DNA of 64,000 nucleotides from Aralia elata (taxonomy: Eukaryota; Streptophyta; Magnoliopsida; Apiales; Araliaceae). Location: contig CM068384.1 of the NCBI GenBank assembly GCA_034770075.1, positions 33,936,414 to 34,000,413 of the forward strand, given 5' to 3'. The translations under genes and the position numbers were made by a program. Positions 54,592 to 64,000 of this stretch are shown one piece after another. Below the pieces are notes generated by a model. That model had not been told where the DNA came from and made no database searches. It saw only the letters and a program-made list of their open reading frames with translations. How positions within the stretch are numbered: the first letter of the stretch is position 1; each line of letters starts with the position of its first letter.

Positions 54592-56650
54592 TGTCGACGC
54601 CGGGTTTTCTCTTCTCTCTTGGTCTTTTCCAATTTTAGCCTTTTGATTTAATGATTCTTTGGAAAAGATCGGCATTGATGTCGACGGGGTTTTGAAAGAT
54701 CGTTTTTTATGATGAGCCAATTAACCAGAGTCGCCAGTTGGTATATTTGAAATGGATGTACCAACTCATCCGAGTTTTCGTTTTTTATAAATCGCTGGCT
54801 CATGTGTGACTCCGAATTAATTGGTCTGCGAATCGAGATTCGTAGAGTTCGGGGGCTTGCTTAAGTGAGGGGAAGGTGTTAGGCACCCCTCGACTTCCGT
54901 GAAACACGGTTACCGCAATCTTAATGCTTTCCTATCCTTTAATTCATGAAATGTGTGTGTGCGCGCGCTTGTGTGTGGGTGTGTGTCTATGTGAATGTTG
55001 TGGTGAGTTTGTATGAAAGAGTCATTTGGATTTTAGGGCAAATCGTGTTTTAATTTGAGTACGCTTCGGAATGTCTTTTCGATGTACCCGAGAAAGCTTT
55101 ATTCTTTATGAGAAAAGGTTTGATTTTAATTGTCCAAACTATGAGATTTTCGTTAGGTGTCGTTTTGACAAAAACAAGAGTTTTAAACCTTCGTCAAAAT
55201 AGGAATCGAGATCTATACGTTGCTTTCATAAAATGATGGGCAATTTCTAGGATCTCTTTCACCCTATGCACAAAGATTTAATAAAACGTCAATTATTTAT
55301 AAAATCATTTCGTGTTTTGTTTTGGAAAGCGATTTTTTTCTTTAGCTTTCTCGTTAGATAGGAATCGACATTCATTAACGTTTCTCAAATTTTAACCTCG
55401 TGATTCTAATATCCTACTTTGATTGATTTTATGAAAACCTTATCATTTAGCTTTGAAATCAATTTCGTGTCGTAAATCAAATCAAGCATTAAAATGCGTT
55501 GGGGCTATTCATGGGCATGTAAGCCATCAAAATAATCCCCAAACGCCTACAATCACAAGTTCCACTAATATGGGGCCTTAAACCCGATTCTCGCTTTGGC
55601 GTCGTTTTAAGGCCCGACGGTTACATGTTACAAGGAGGCTACATCCTACCCGCTACATACATCAAGACATGTCCATCATCGGATTTGGACCACGGGGTCG
55701 CTTTCCTAGGCTCACACGAGATTAATACATGCCTACAAAATGAATATTACAATAACTAACCAACCCGGGTTTATCTAATATACCATGATATCCGGAAATG
55801 ACAATCTAAATAAATTACACCCAATAAATTATCACAAACAAGCTAGAAAATTTTATCAATTGGATATCCTCGGGTTATTAGGAAGAATTTCGTTCCGATG
55901 GAACCCTCCTTAATAATCCATAATCCATGATTGTTCAACAATATACATAAAATTACATCCCATCTAAGCAAATAAGAGGATATGAATTGTTATAACAAAA
56001 GGAATTTTTACCTTGCAAAATGATCTCAAAAAAGATGAAGTCTTGGTATTTGAATAGGATGAGAAATATATTTGATACAATCAAAATTAAAGGAGTAAAA
56101 TTTCTCTCTTTTTCCTCTCTTTTCTTCCTATTTTTTGTTGCAAAATCTACTATTTTTCTCTCAAAATCCGTGCTGCTGTTTGCTGTTTTTCTTCTTCTTC
56201 TCCAAAATTCGCTGAACCTCCTGTATGCTGCCGAAGCTGGCTTTAAATAGGCTGGCCAGCTGGCACGCCTCCCATCGCACTCAGCTGCTGAGTGCTGATT
56301 TCCCGGTTTTCGTGCTGGCGCACCCACTTGGCCGCAGATCTATCCGCGGCTGGCGGGCTTGACTTTCTCGATTTTCGTGTCACGCCTCGATTTTCGTACC
56401 GCAACGTCGGTTTTCGCTGACAGGCTCGTATTCCGCAGTCCGGGAACTTCCGGGAGACGTGCCACCTCATTCGGAAATGCCTGCCTCGGACGGTCATGCT
56501 GTCACGTCGACTTGGGCTGCCTAAATCATTGCGGCGGTGCCGGGCGCTCGCCCTTGTGCCCGCTCCTTTGCTTCCGCAAGCCGGTTCAATTGTCGATTTC
56601 GCCCTCCTGTCATGGTTAGTAGAAGGAAACGCAAAATTTGGGTGTCTACA
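54592..56650 (-). repeat. Copy C 3' LTR
   Basis: 2059 bp. Minus strand TGTAGACACCC to GGCGTCGACA. TATA-like CTATTTAAAG lies on the minus strand near 56243-56252, palindrome at 56331-56350, GT-rich run near 54953-54985. Confidence 0.9.
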
Positions 56651-56882
56651 GCTGCCCCTCTTTATCATGTTTATGAAATGATAAATGAAATGAACAAGAT
56701 AAAGAATAGACACTCGATGCATGAATGACAGTGTGTAAGAATGACAGTGCATACATGATGCCTCACACATATAGCTTATGATGCAACATAAGATGCAATG
56801 CATGCAAGACATTCGTAAGAGTGTCAATGTATCAACCCCTTGACCGTGTTCGTTAGTCTTTGGGTTCACTCCTTCAATCTGT
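56651..56882 (-). other. Copy C polypurine tract and 3' UTR end
   Basis: Minus strand GATAAAGAGGGGCAGC next to the LTR start. The UTR is shared with A (25444 on) and, from 56780, with B. Confidence 0.75.
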
Positions 56883-57836
56883 CGTCTCGTTTGGGGCCGG
56901 GTATCGTCGCCGGTCACCCATCGCGTAACCCCCGGTTATCGTCGCCGGTCGGTCCTCTGTCGAAGCCGGTTATCGTCGCCGGACATCCATCTCGTGATCG
57001 CCGGTTATCGTCGCCGATCGATCGTCATGTCGGGGCCGGGTATCGTCGCCGGTCACCCATCGCGTAACCCCCGGTTATCGTCGCCGGTCGGTCCTCTGTC
57101 GAAGCCGGTTATCGTCGCCGGACATCCATCTCGTGATCGCCGGTTATCGTCGCCGATCGATCGTCATGTCGGGGCCGGGTATCGTCGCCGGTCACCCATC
57201 TCGTAACCTCCGGTTATCGTCGCCGGTCGGTTATGTTGTCGGAGCCGGTTATCGTCGCCGGTCATCCATCTCGTGATCGCCGGTTATCGTCGCCGGTCGA
57301 TCGTCATGTCGGGGCCGGGTATCGTCGCCGGTCACCCATCTCGTAACCCCCGGTTATCGTCGCCGGTTGGTTATCTGTCGGAGCCGGTTATCGTCGCCGG
57401 ACATCCATCTCGTGATCGCCGGTTATCGTCGCCGGTCGATCGTCTCGTCGGAGCCGGTTATCGTCGCCGGTCATCCATCTCGTGATCGCCGGTTATCGTC
57501 GCCGGTCGATCGTCATGTCGGGGCCGGGTATCGTCGCCGGTCACCCATCTCGTAACCCCCGGTTATCGTCGCCGGTCGGTTATCTTGTCGGAGCCGGTTA
57601 TCGTCGCCGGACATCCATCTCGTGATCGCCGGTTATCGTCGCCGGTCGATCGTCATGTCGGGGCCGGGTATCGTCGCCGGTCACCCATCTCGTAACCTCC
57701 GGTTATCGTTGCCGGTCGGTTATCTTGTCGGAGCCGGTTATCGTCGCCGGACATCCATCTCGTGATCGCCGGTTATCGTCGCCGGTCGATCGTCATGTCG
57801 GGGCCGGGTATCGTCGCCGGTCACCCATCTCGTAAA
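56883..57836. repeat. Copy C 3'-UTR tandem array (139-bp unit)
   Basis: About 6.9 copies of the same unit as in B, inverted (core CCGGTTATCGTCGCCGG). Some units are shortened by one or two 35-bp subunits (about 57440-57500), and some have GATCGATC variants. Confidence 0.93.
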
Positions 57837-58077
57837 CTTTTCACTTCAACACGTCAAATGGCTGCAAGGGAGCAAGGTGGGACCCACCAGGGCCAGCCGC
57901 AGATGGATCTGCGGCCATGATCGGGCCTTAAATCCAACGTGGCTCCTCCAGATCTGTCACTTTCAACTTGTAATCCAAAGAGATTCTCTCGATTTTTCTT
58001 GTTCGCAAGGGCTTTTTGTCGATTTTTTCAACTTTCCTGCAAAAACTGTTCCGGTAGGATTGATCTATACGCTACAG
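57837..58077 (+). promoter_or_regulatory. First exon or promoter region of the copy C antisense unit
   Basis: Palindrome GCCGCAGATGGATCTGCGGC at 57896-57915. The leader-intron donor follows GCTACAG at 58077. Same arrangement as 52336-52602 and 25880-26221. Confidence 0.4.
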
Positions 58078-58570
58078 GTAACACTTTGACCGGTCACTTT
58101 TCAATTTCGTCAATGTTTTGCTATTCATTTGACTATTTGCATGTTTAGAGATAAAATGTATGCTTTACAATGCTATGTAATGTACCATCATATATACATG
58201 CTATGTATCAACTATGTGAGTCCTATTTTATGTTCATGAGGCGGTCCCACATATTGTTATTCCTTTTCTGCAATAAAATCATGCATTACATGCTGTAATT
58301 ACATATATGAGTGCAATTTAAATCTGTTTGAGGCTTTGATTTGATGGAAAACACGTTTGGCTTATGCCTGGGATGTTCAATTTTACAAACGGAAACTCTG
58401 CCGATTTTTTTTTTTTTTTTTTTTTTTTGTTTGCTTTTTTTTTTTTTTTTTCTTTTTTTTAAGCATGCATCATGTTTGCATTAATCATATGATGAGGCTA
58501 GAAATTTAGAAATGTTCATTACATAATTTTAAAAGGAAACTTACCTTCTTTCTCGCCCGTTCTATTCCAG
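58078..58570 (+). other. Leader intron of copy C aORF1
   Basis: GTAACA...TCTATTCCAG, 493 bp, with a long T-rich run at 58405-58460. Confidence 0.6.
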
Positions 58571-58880
58571 CTATGGATCGTGATGCGCCCAGTAGCTCCT
58601 CCGCCTCTCGGACTTCGGGTGTTCGCCGTCGTAGGGCTGCACCCACTCCTGTTCCTCCTCGAACCCGTCAGGCTCGTCGTTTGACGGAGGCTGTTATTCG
58701 TCCTGGTCCTCCGGACGTTGAGGAGGCTGTTCCTCCGGAGGTCGCGGCAGAGGGGCCATCCTCCAGCACTCCGGCTCCATCTACTCATCAGGCTCCTTCT
58801 GGCGCCTCTGTGCAGATACCCGATCTTTTGGGTCGGGATCTCAGTCGTCACCCCCCTCGGCATCTCTCGTGGCTAACGAG

Positions 58881-58964
58881 GTATATTCAGCTCTATTCTG
58901 ATTTCATTCTCAAATTTTCTCCATTCTCCTTTTACCCGGATTGACCCCTTGGTGATTGCCCCAG
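58881..58964 (+). other. aORF1 intron 1, copy C
   Basis: GTATAT...TTGCCCCAG, 84 bp, between GCTAACGAG and GTACCCGAG. Confidence 0.7.
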
Positions 58965-59625
58965 GTACCCGAGTTTTACCCAGCCGAGGGGTAACTGGTT
59001 TCAACATCTATTCCCTTTACGCGGCCCTGCACAGTGATTATCGGGCGATGGTGGACTCTTGGGGCTTCCGACATTTCTTCACTATCATCCCCCGCCAGTG
59101 CCCCTGGGGTTACATGAGGTATTTATCCGTGCGTTGGTTCCAACAGACTCAGTCTCTTCATCTCCTCGACTTAGAGGTGGTGTTGACCACATGGGAATGG
59201 AGGTACTTTACTGGCATTGATTTTAGCGGGTCAGGCGTCCCCTTGGATCTTGATATCACCCCTGTGGAGGTTCGAGCTTTGCTGGGCTTCGCTGCTGAGG
59301 ACCCGGGTCTTTAAGGCCCGTAGCATTCGATCCGGCGCTTTGGCTGTCGATGCAGTCGGGGGTCTCTATGCGCTGCCTATTCCAGCAGATCAGGGCACCA
59401 GGGACATTCTGCTACGACGCCTGTTCCTGACCATCATGAGGGGTTGTTTTTCTGGGGAACAACTCCTCCACCATTCATTTCAGCGTCGTAGGAGCGGTCA
59501 GAGATGTGGACCGCATCGGTGATTATGACTGGGGGTCATTCACCTTTGCCTATTTCCTCCACGGCATGCGTCTACGCTCAGAGGGACAGACTGATGCCTG
59601 GCTCGGCTTCTACCATTTTCTGTTG

Positions 59626-59723
59626 GTGAGTCCCCTCCTCCTCTCTCTTACTGTATTTCTTTTCCTTTCATCTCTTTTCTGTATTTGATAGTGACTCATG
59701 CCCTGTCTTGTTTCTATTCACAG
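59626..59723 (+). other. aORF1 intron 2, copy C
   Basis: GTGAGT...CTATTCACAG, 98 bp, pyrimidine-rich, joining FYHFLL to FWAYERLP. Confidence 0.76.
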
Positions 59724-60553
59724 TTCTGGGCTTACGAGCGGCTGCCATGTCTGAGGCCTATCACTACTCTGGGCCCGGACACTTATCCTCGGGGTCGGCG
59801 ATGGCATCACAGTACTCTGGAGGAGGTCCCCGTGTCGGGCAGCTTTGCACATTGTCGTATTCAGCTGGAGTTGATCACGGCTGCCGACGTCGCCTGGATT
59901 CCCTACCTCTCCGATCATCTGACTGTGGGGTTTGCTGACGGGCATCCTTCCGGCCCGGAGTTCGAGCTTTCCACCCGTCGCCTCACTTTGCAGAGTGTTG
60001 GAGGCTGGGTGATGTATCTGGGAGAGCGCGCATTCAGATGCGTCACTGGAGAGATCCGCATCCCGCACTCCCTTTCTTTCACTACTTTCTGGCCGCTGGA
60101 TTCTCAGCCTTCAGAGATCATGCTTGCCGGGGAGGATGGTCGGATGCTTTCCACAGGTCCCACTACGAGTGATGCATTCCGTACATGGTGGGTGCCCCGT
60201 ACCATCGGTCCTCAGACTCGGGCCACTTTCTTCCTTGGAGACATGGTTTCCAGGCTCGGGTGACGATGACCGATTGGGCTGCCTGTGTTCGGACCCCTAC
60301 CCACGCTGAGCAGATCGCCTCATTGACCCGTCAGGTAGATCAGTTGTCGCTGTTTATTCGAGGATTGGGCCGGGCCCCGGAGGAGGCTTACACCTACGAT
60401 CCTGACGGTGCAGGTTATGACGCAGGCCCGAGTTCATCTGATGCCACAGCGCATCCCTACATCCCTGATATGAACTTTGGTCCTCCGAGCTCGACGACTC
60501 CAGGGGATCAATTCGAGGATCCTGCTTTCATAGATGATACTGATTTTATTTAG

Positions 60554-60762
60554 ACCAGGATAGGATAGGGCCTTTTGTATCGGCACCTGCTTAGATTTCT
60601 TTTTCATTTATGCACTATGTACTGAACTCATTTATTTATTTACGCACAGTTCTTTTTCATCTCTATGGAATTCACCTGCTTTATTATTAACTGTATGATG
60701 CATGCTTTTATTTATGGATAGAGAATGACCCCTGTACAGTCTTTTTGATACTATTTTTTCAG
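60554..60762 (+). other. Spacer between aORF1 and aORF2, copy C
   Basis: 209 bp, T-rich, ending CTATTTTTTCAG directly before the aORF2 ATG. Confidence 0.5.
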
Positions 60763-62332
60763 ATGTCGTCCTCGGATGTCGTGACTCGTTTGGATTCCAT
60801 TCCTCCCACAGGGTTGGTCGGCAGCCTCTTCCGCTGGTTGGATAGTTTACTGCCGGCAGACAGGATTATCGCAGATGGTCTTTTGGGACATTCTTGGTCC
60901 TTATTAACCTTCCAGGTGCCAGCGGGCTTTGTGGATGGTCTTCTGAGCCATTGGGCCCCTGCCCGTCAGGTGTTTAGGTTTGGGACAGTAGAGCTGACCC
61001 CCACCCTTGAGGAGTATGCTCGCTTCACCGGCTTGCCCTTGGATGGTCCCTGTGCTAGGGTTACTGTTGGTTCCATGCGCCGTCAATTCTTGACTTTCAC
61101 CGGTTTGCGGAGGGCTGTCTTATTACCGGTAACCACATCAGACCATATGGTTCCCCTTCAATTCTTGATTGACCGATTCGGCTCACCTGACAGTTTCCGT
61201 CTTTTCCTCGGTGATTTTTCCGTGTCCGGGGAGCGCTGGGATGCCTTGAGAGTGGGCGTTCTGATGGCCTGTGTCATCTCAGTTTTGTATTTGCCTGCAG
61301 GATCCGATCATTTGGACATGCGGATTGTTGCGGCCGTTCGGGCCCTTCAGGAGGATCACACCATTCTCCCCATCATATTGGCGGATACCTATATGTCGGC
61401 CACATACTGCCAGTCCTTCCGAGGGAGATTCTTCAGAGGGAGTTCGACCTTATTGTACATGTGGTTCATGAGTCATCTTAGTCCCATCGGCCATTTCCGT
61501 CGCCAAGGGTTTTGCTTCAGCCATGACATAACCACGCAGTTTTCGCTTCGTCCTGCGCGTTGCACTGATGTGGCCTCCTGGACATTATTTTTGTCTATCA
61601 TTGAGGACCCCTTTCATCTATTGGTTTACTCGGGCTATTGCTCCTTCATGAGCTTCTTGACTCATGTGCCTGGCATGGATTTCATTCCCATTGCTGGGTT
61701 AAGGGGCGTGACGACCTATCATCCCCTGGCGGTTATGGGGCAGTTTGATCAGACACAGGATTTACACCCCTTTGCGGGTGCAGCCGCATACCGATTCCTT
61801 ATATCATCCTGTACAGAGAGGGATCTATTGCAGGTATACCGTCGAGCTTTGGGATCGCAGGATCTTTGCCGAATATAGTGCGAGCTGTCACATCCAGACA
61901 TTTGCCTACGTACAGTGGTTGCGTGGAGACCTGGATTCGGCTAGTCTGAGTCGGACGGGGGCCTTTGATGACTCTGGAGTGATTTTCACAGAAGATACCG
62001 CAGACCATTCCATTTCAGCCGATTCCGCCCCGAGTCGGGTCGCTGAGGATTCCCGACTCCTCCTGGCCCTGATTACTACTGAAGCCGAGAGGGATGCCGC
62101 CCTTGCCGAGAGAGATGAGGCCATTCGGGCTAGAGATGCTGCCATTGCTGATAGAGAGGCCATTGTATTTCAGACCAGGGCAGTGGTAGATGCTCATTTT
62201 GGGACTGTCAGCCGAGCTACTGCTTTACTGGACCGTATTGATATGATGGGGCAGCAGATTGCAGGAGATGCTGATGCTTCAGATCTATCCACCACCCTGT
62301 CCATCCTGCTCCGGCTAGTTTCAGATTTGTAG
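60763..62332 (+). pseudogene. aORF2 of copy C: PMD/DUF7745-like protein, one 4-bp insertion
   Basis: 1570 bp, four more than in A and B. There is no stop in the first 359 codons. An extra four bases near 61840 (after DLLQVY) shift the frame and lead to a stop at 61876-61878. The rest, with MQ/IQTFAYVQWLRGD wording and the coiled coil (AERDAALAERDEAIRARDAA), continues in the next frame to 62332. At the sites where A and B have stops, this copy has Trp, Arg and Gln codons, which shows the ancestral state. Confidence 0.8.
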
Positions 62333-62840
62333 ATTATTTTATTTCCTGCATAGACTATGTTGGTTTCATCAGTTATTGAAAGAGAAATCTTGTAATAAAA
62401 CGACTTATATATATAGACATGCATTTAAATTTAGCCATTTTCCCCTTTTGTCGTATCATTGCCCTCCATTGGATCATCATTTTATCTAACTGACCATGAT
62501 TTTGACATTTCGCCTTCTTTCTTTCCTCAAGACTTGATGGAGATTTGACAGATATTGCCGCACACCTTTTGATTTCGTCGGATTGAATCTCAGATTTTGG
62601 ATAACTGTTTGGGTTGGTTCAGGGTATGTATTCTGGGATGCAACTGGTTAGTCAGTTGGTTTCGGGAAGATTTTGAGGGTGTAGGAAGGTTTTATCGGGC
62701 TATCGAAAATTGGTTTTGGTTGGGGAAAGGATTATTTTTAAAGGATCGGACCGCGCCATGATGGCTGCCTACGTACCCCCACAAGTTGGGAGATCAGGTC
62801 CTACGTAGTTCGCTCTCAAAGGAAAAAAAGAACTGATAAT
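62333..62840. other. Convergent junction between aORF2 and pol, copy C
   Basis: UTR shared with A and B. The conserved TACGTAGG block is at 62743-62812, just after the integrase stop. Confidence 0.65.
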
Positions 62841-64000
62841 TTAAGCGTAGAACCGCTTCACCGAGTCAGCATTGAGGGGTTGTGGAAATACCTCACCATC
62901 CATTTCTTGCAATATGAGGGCTCCTCCGGACAGCACCCTCTTAATCACGAATGGTCCTTCCCAATTCGGGGTAAACTTCCCCCTGGCTTCGTCCTGACAA
63001 GACATGATTCTCTTTAGCACCAGGTCATTCTCCTTGAATTTCCGAGGTCTGATCCTTTTGTCATATGATCGGGAGATCCTCTGTTGATATAGCTGGCCGT
63101 GCCAAACAGCAGCCACCCTCCTTTCATCAATTAGGGCCAATTGGTCGTATCGACTTTGCATCCAATCCTCCTCGCTTATCTGAGCATCGATCACTATTCT
63201 GAGGGATGCCATCTCAACTTCAACTGGCAGGACAGCCTCCATTCCATATACCAAGGCGTAAGGGGTTGCTCCCGTAGAAGTACGCGTGGATGTTCGGTAT
63301 GCCAGCAGGGTGAGGGGTAACAGATCCGGCCATCCCCGATGATTAGCAGACATTTTCGCCATGATCTTCTTGATGTTCTTATTGGCCGCCTCCACTGCCC
63401 CATTCATTTTGGGACGGTAAATGACGGAAATTGAGGTGCTATAATCTTGAACTGGTCACACAGTCCTTTCATGAGGGCGTTGTTTTAAATTCTTGGCATT
63501 GTCGGAGACTACAACCTCAGGTTGCCCATATCGGCAAATGACATTATTCCTGATGAAGCTGACGATGACCTCCTGAGTGACTTTGGGGAAAGAGGCTGCT
63601 TCTACCCATTTGGTGAAATAATCGATCATGACGAAGATGAATCGGTGCCCGTTGCTTGCTTTGGGCTCTATCGGTCCGATTACATCCATTCCCCACATTG
63701 AAAATGGCCAGGGGGAGGTCATACAGTGCAGTTCATTTGGAGGTGTATGGATCACATTACCGTGCGCCTGGCATTGATAACACCGTTTGACATGATCATC
63801 GCAATCGGCTTTCAGCGTTAACCAATAATGCCCTGTTCTCAAGATCTTTTTGGCCAACATCGGTCCACTCATATGTGGCCCACACATCCCGCCATGGATT
63901 TTATTCATAATCCTTTGGGATTGCGTTTCGTCTATGCATTGCAACAGTCCCAACCCGGCATCCCTTTTGTAAAGTGAATCGCCACTCAGGTAAAACTTCA
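62841..64000 (-). pseudogene. pol: Copy C integrase part of pol, partial
   Basis: Integrase from the finger (HGGMCGPH..., CYQCQAHGN) through DVIGP, SDNAKN and NGAVEAANKN to VKRFYA. Small insertions near 63485 and 63430-63440 shift the frame between the second catalytic Asp and the Glu. The gene continues past the window edge toward RT. Confidence 0.88.

Larger units (their letters stand above)
58571..60553 (+). pseudogene. aORF1 of copy C: plant-mobile-domain protein, 3 coding exons with frameshifts
   Basis: Predicted exons are 58573-58880, 58965-59625 and 59724-60553. Exon 1 starts MDRDAPSSSSASRTSGVRR and has two extra C near 58850. Exon 2 has an extra T near 58975 and other small indels (near 59300 and 59450), but retains WGFRHFFTIIPRQCPWGYM and GDYDWGSFTFAYFLHGMRLR. 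Exon 3 begins FWAYERLPCLR and is open to a small indel near 60250, then continues THAEQIASLTRQVDQLSLF to the stop. Splice sites are those of A and B. Confidence 0.78.
54592..64000 (-). mobile_element. Copy C: Tat/Ogre-type element inserted in copy B, runs off the right edge
   Basis: Minus-strand element: 3' LTR 56650-54592, polypurine tract, 3' UTR with array, antisense aORF1 and aORF2 on the plus strand, and integrase part of pol from 62841 to the window end. Left flank GCATC (54587-54591) is copy B UTR. RT, protease, gag and the 5' LTR are outside the window. Confidence 0.88.

Noticed and set aside
56883..57836. CRISPR-like look of regularly spaced CCGG-bounded repeats
   Set aside because: Spacers are themselves repeated every 139 bp and the DNA is plant retrotransposon UTR; it is a satellite array.

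Overview
This window looks like nuclear DNA of a flowering plant, probably a eudicot. It is a repeat nest: I see no conventional host gene, rRNA or tRNA gene. Nearly all of it is LTR retrotransposons inserted into one another. The evidence is plant-type Ty1/copia and Ty3/gypsy gag-pol proteins, TG...CA long terminal repeats (LTRs), primer-binding sites matching plant tRNA ends, 5-bp target duplications and plant-type GT-AG introns. The left 23 kb is AT-rich and decayed; the right 41 kb is richer in GC and much better preserved.

Left part (1-23375). An Athila-like LTR end (1-619) is followed by AT-rich DNA with a 55-bp minisatellite, then by a broken Ty1/copia element (leader about 2100, coding remnants 2721-11111, 3' LTR 11132-13054). 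Its reverse transcriptase is split by a 5.3-kb non-autonomous gypsy element on the minus strand (LARD1, 4820-10083) with two LTRs and a target duplication. The copia 3' LTR abuts the 3' end of an Athila-type element (integrase fragment 13055-13902 and 3' UTR). That element is split by a 3.2-kb solo LTR (14703-17931) and followed by a non-autonomous Athila-like element on the minus strand (LARD2, from 18027).

Right part (23376-64000). Three copies of one large Tat/Ogre-type Ty3/gypsy family lie in alternating orientation and appear nested. Copy A (minus) entered the second LTR of LARD2 at 23376. Copy B (plus) entered the 5' UTR of A at 37960. Copy C (minus) entered the 3' UTR of B at 54592. 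The missing right halves lie beyond the window. Each copy is built as LTR, gag, protease, a short intron, RT - RNase H - second RNase H - integrase, a conserved convergent junction, two genes on the opposite strand, a tandem-repeat array, then LTR (C shows only the part from integrase onward).

The most interesting content is the pair of antisense genes carried by all three copies. aORF1 (about 595 aa) is a plant-mobile-domain (PMD) protein with three coding exons and a leader intron whose splice sites are kept in all copies. aORF2 (521 codons) is a second PMD/DUF7745-like protein with a C-terminal coiled coil. The sense unit has an Ogre-like intron between protease and RT that removes a stop and joins the frames exactly. 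Every antisense gene carries at least one stop or frameshift, so these copies are probably not active as they stand, but the pol of B is a complete 1166-codon frame. Extra, sometimes antisense, ORFs and 3'-UTR tandem repeats are known in the Tat lineage. The two-gene spliced antisense PMD cassette is the part most worth following up.
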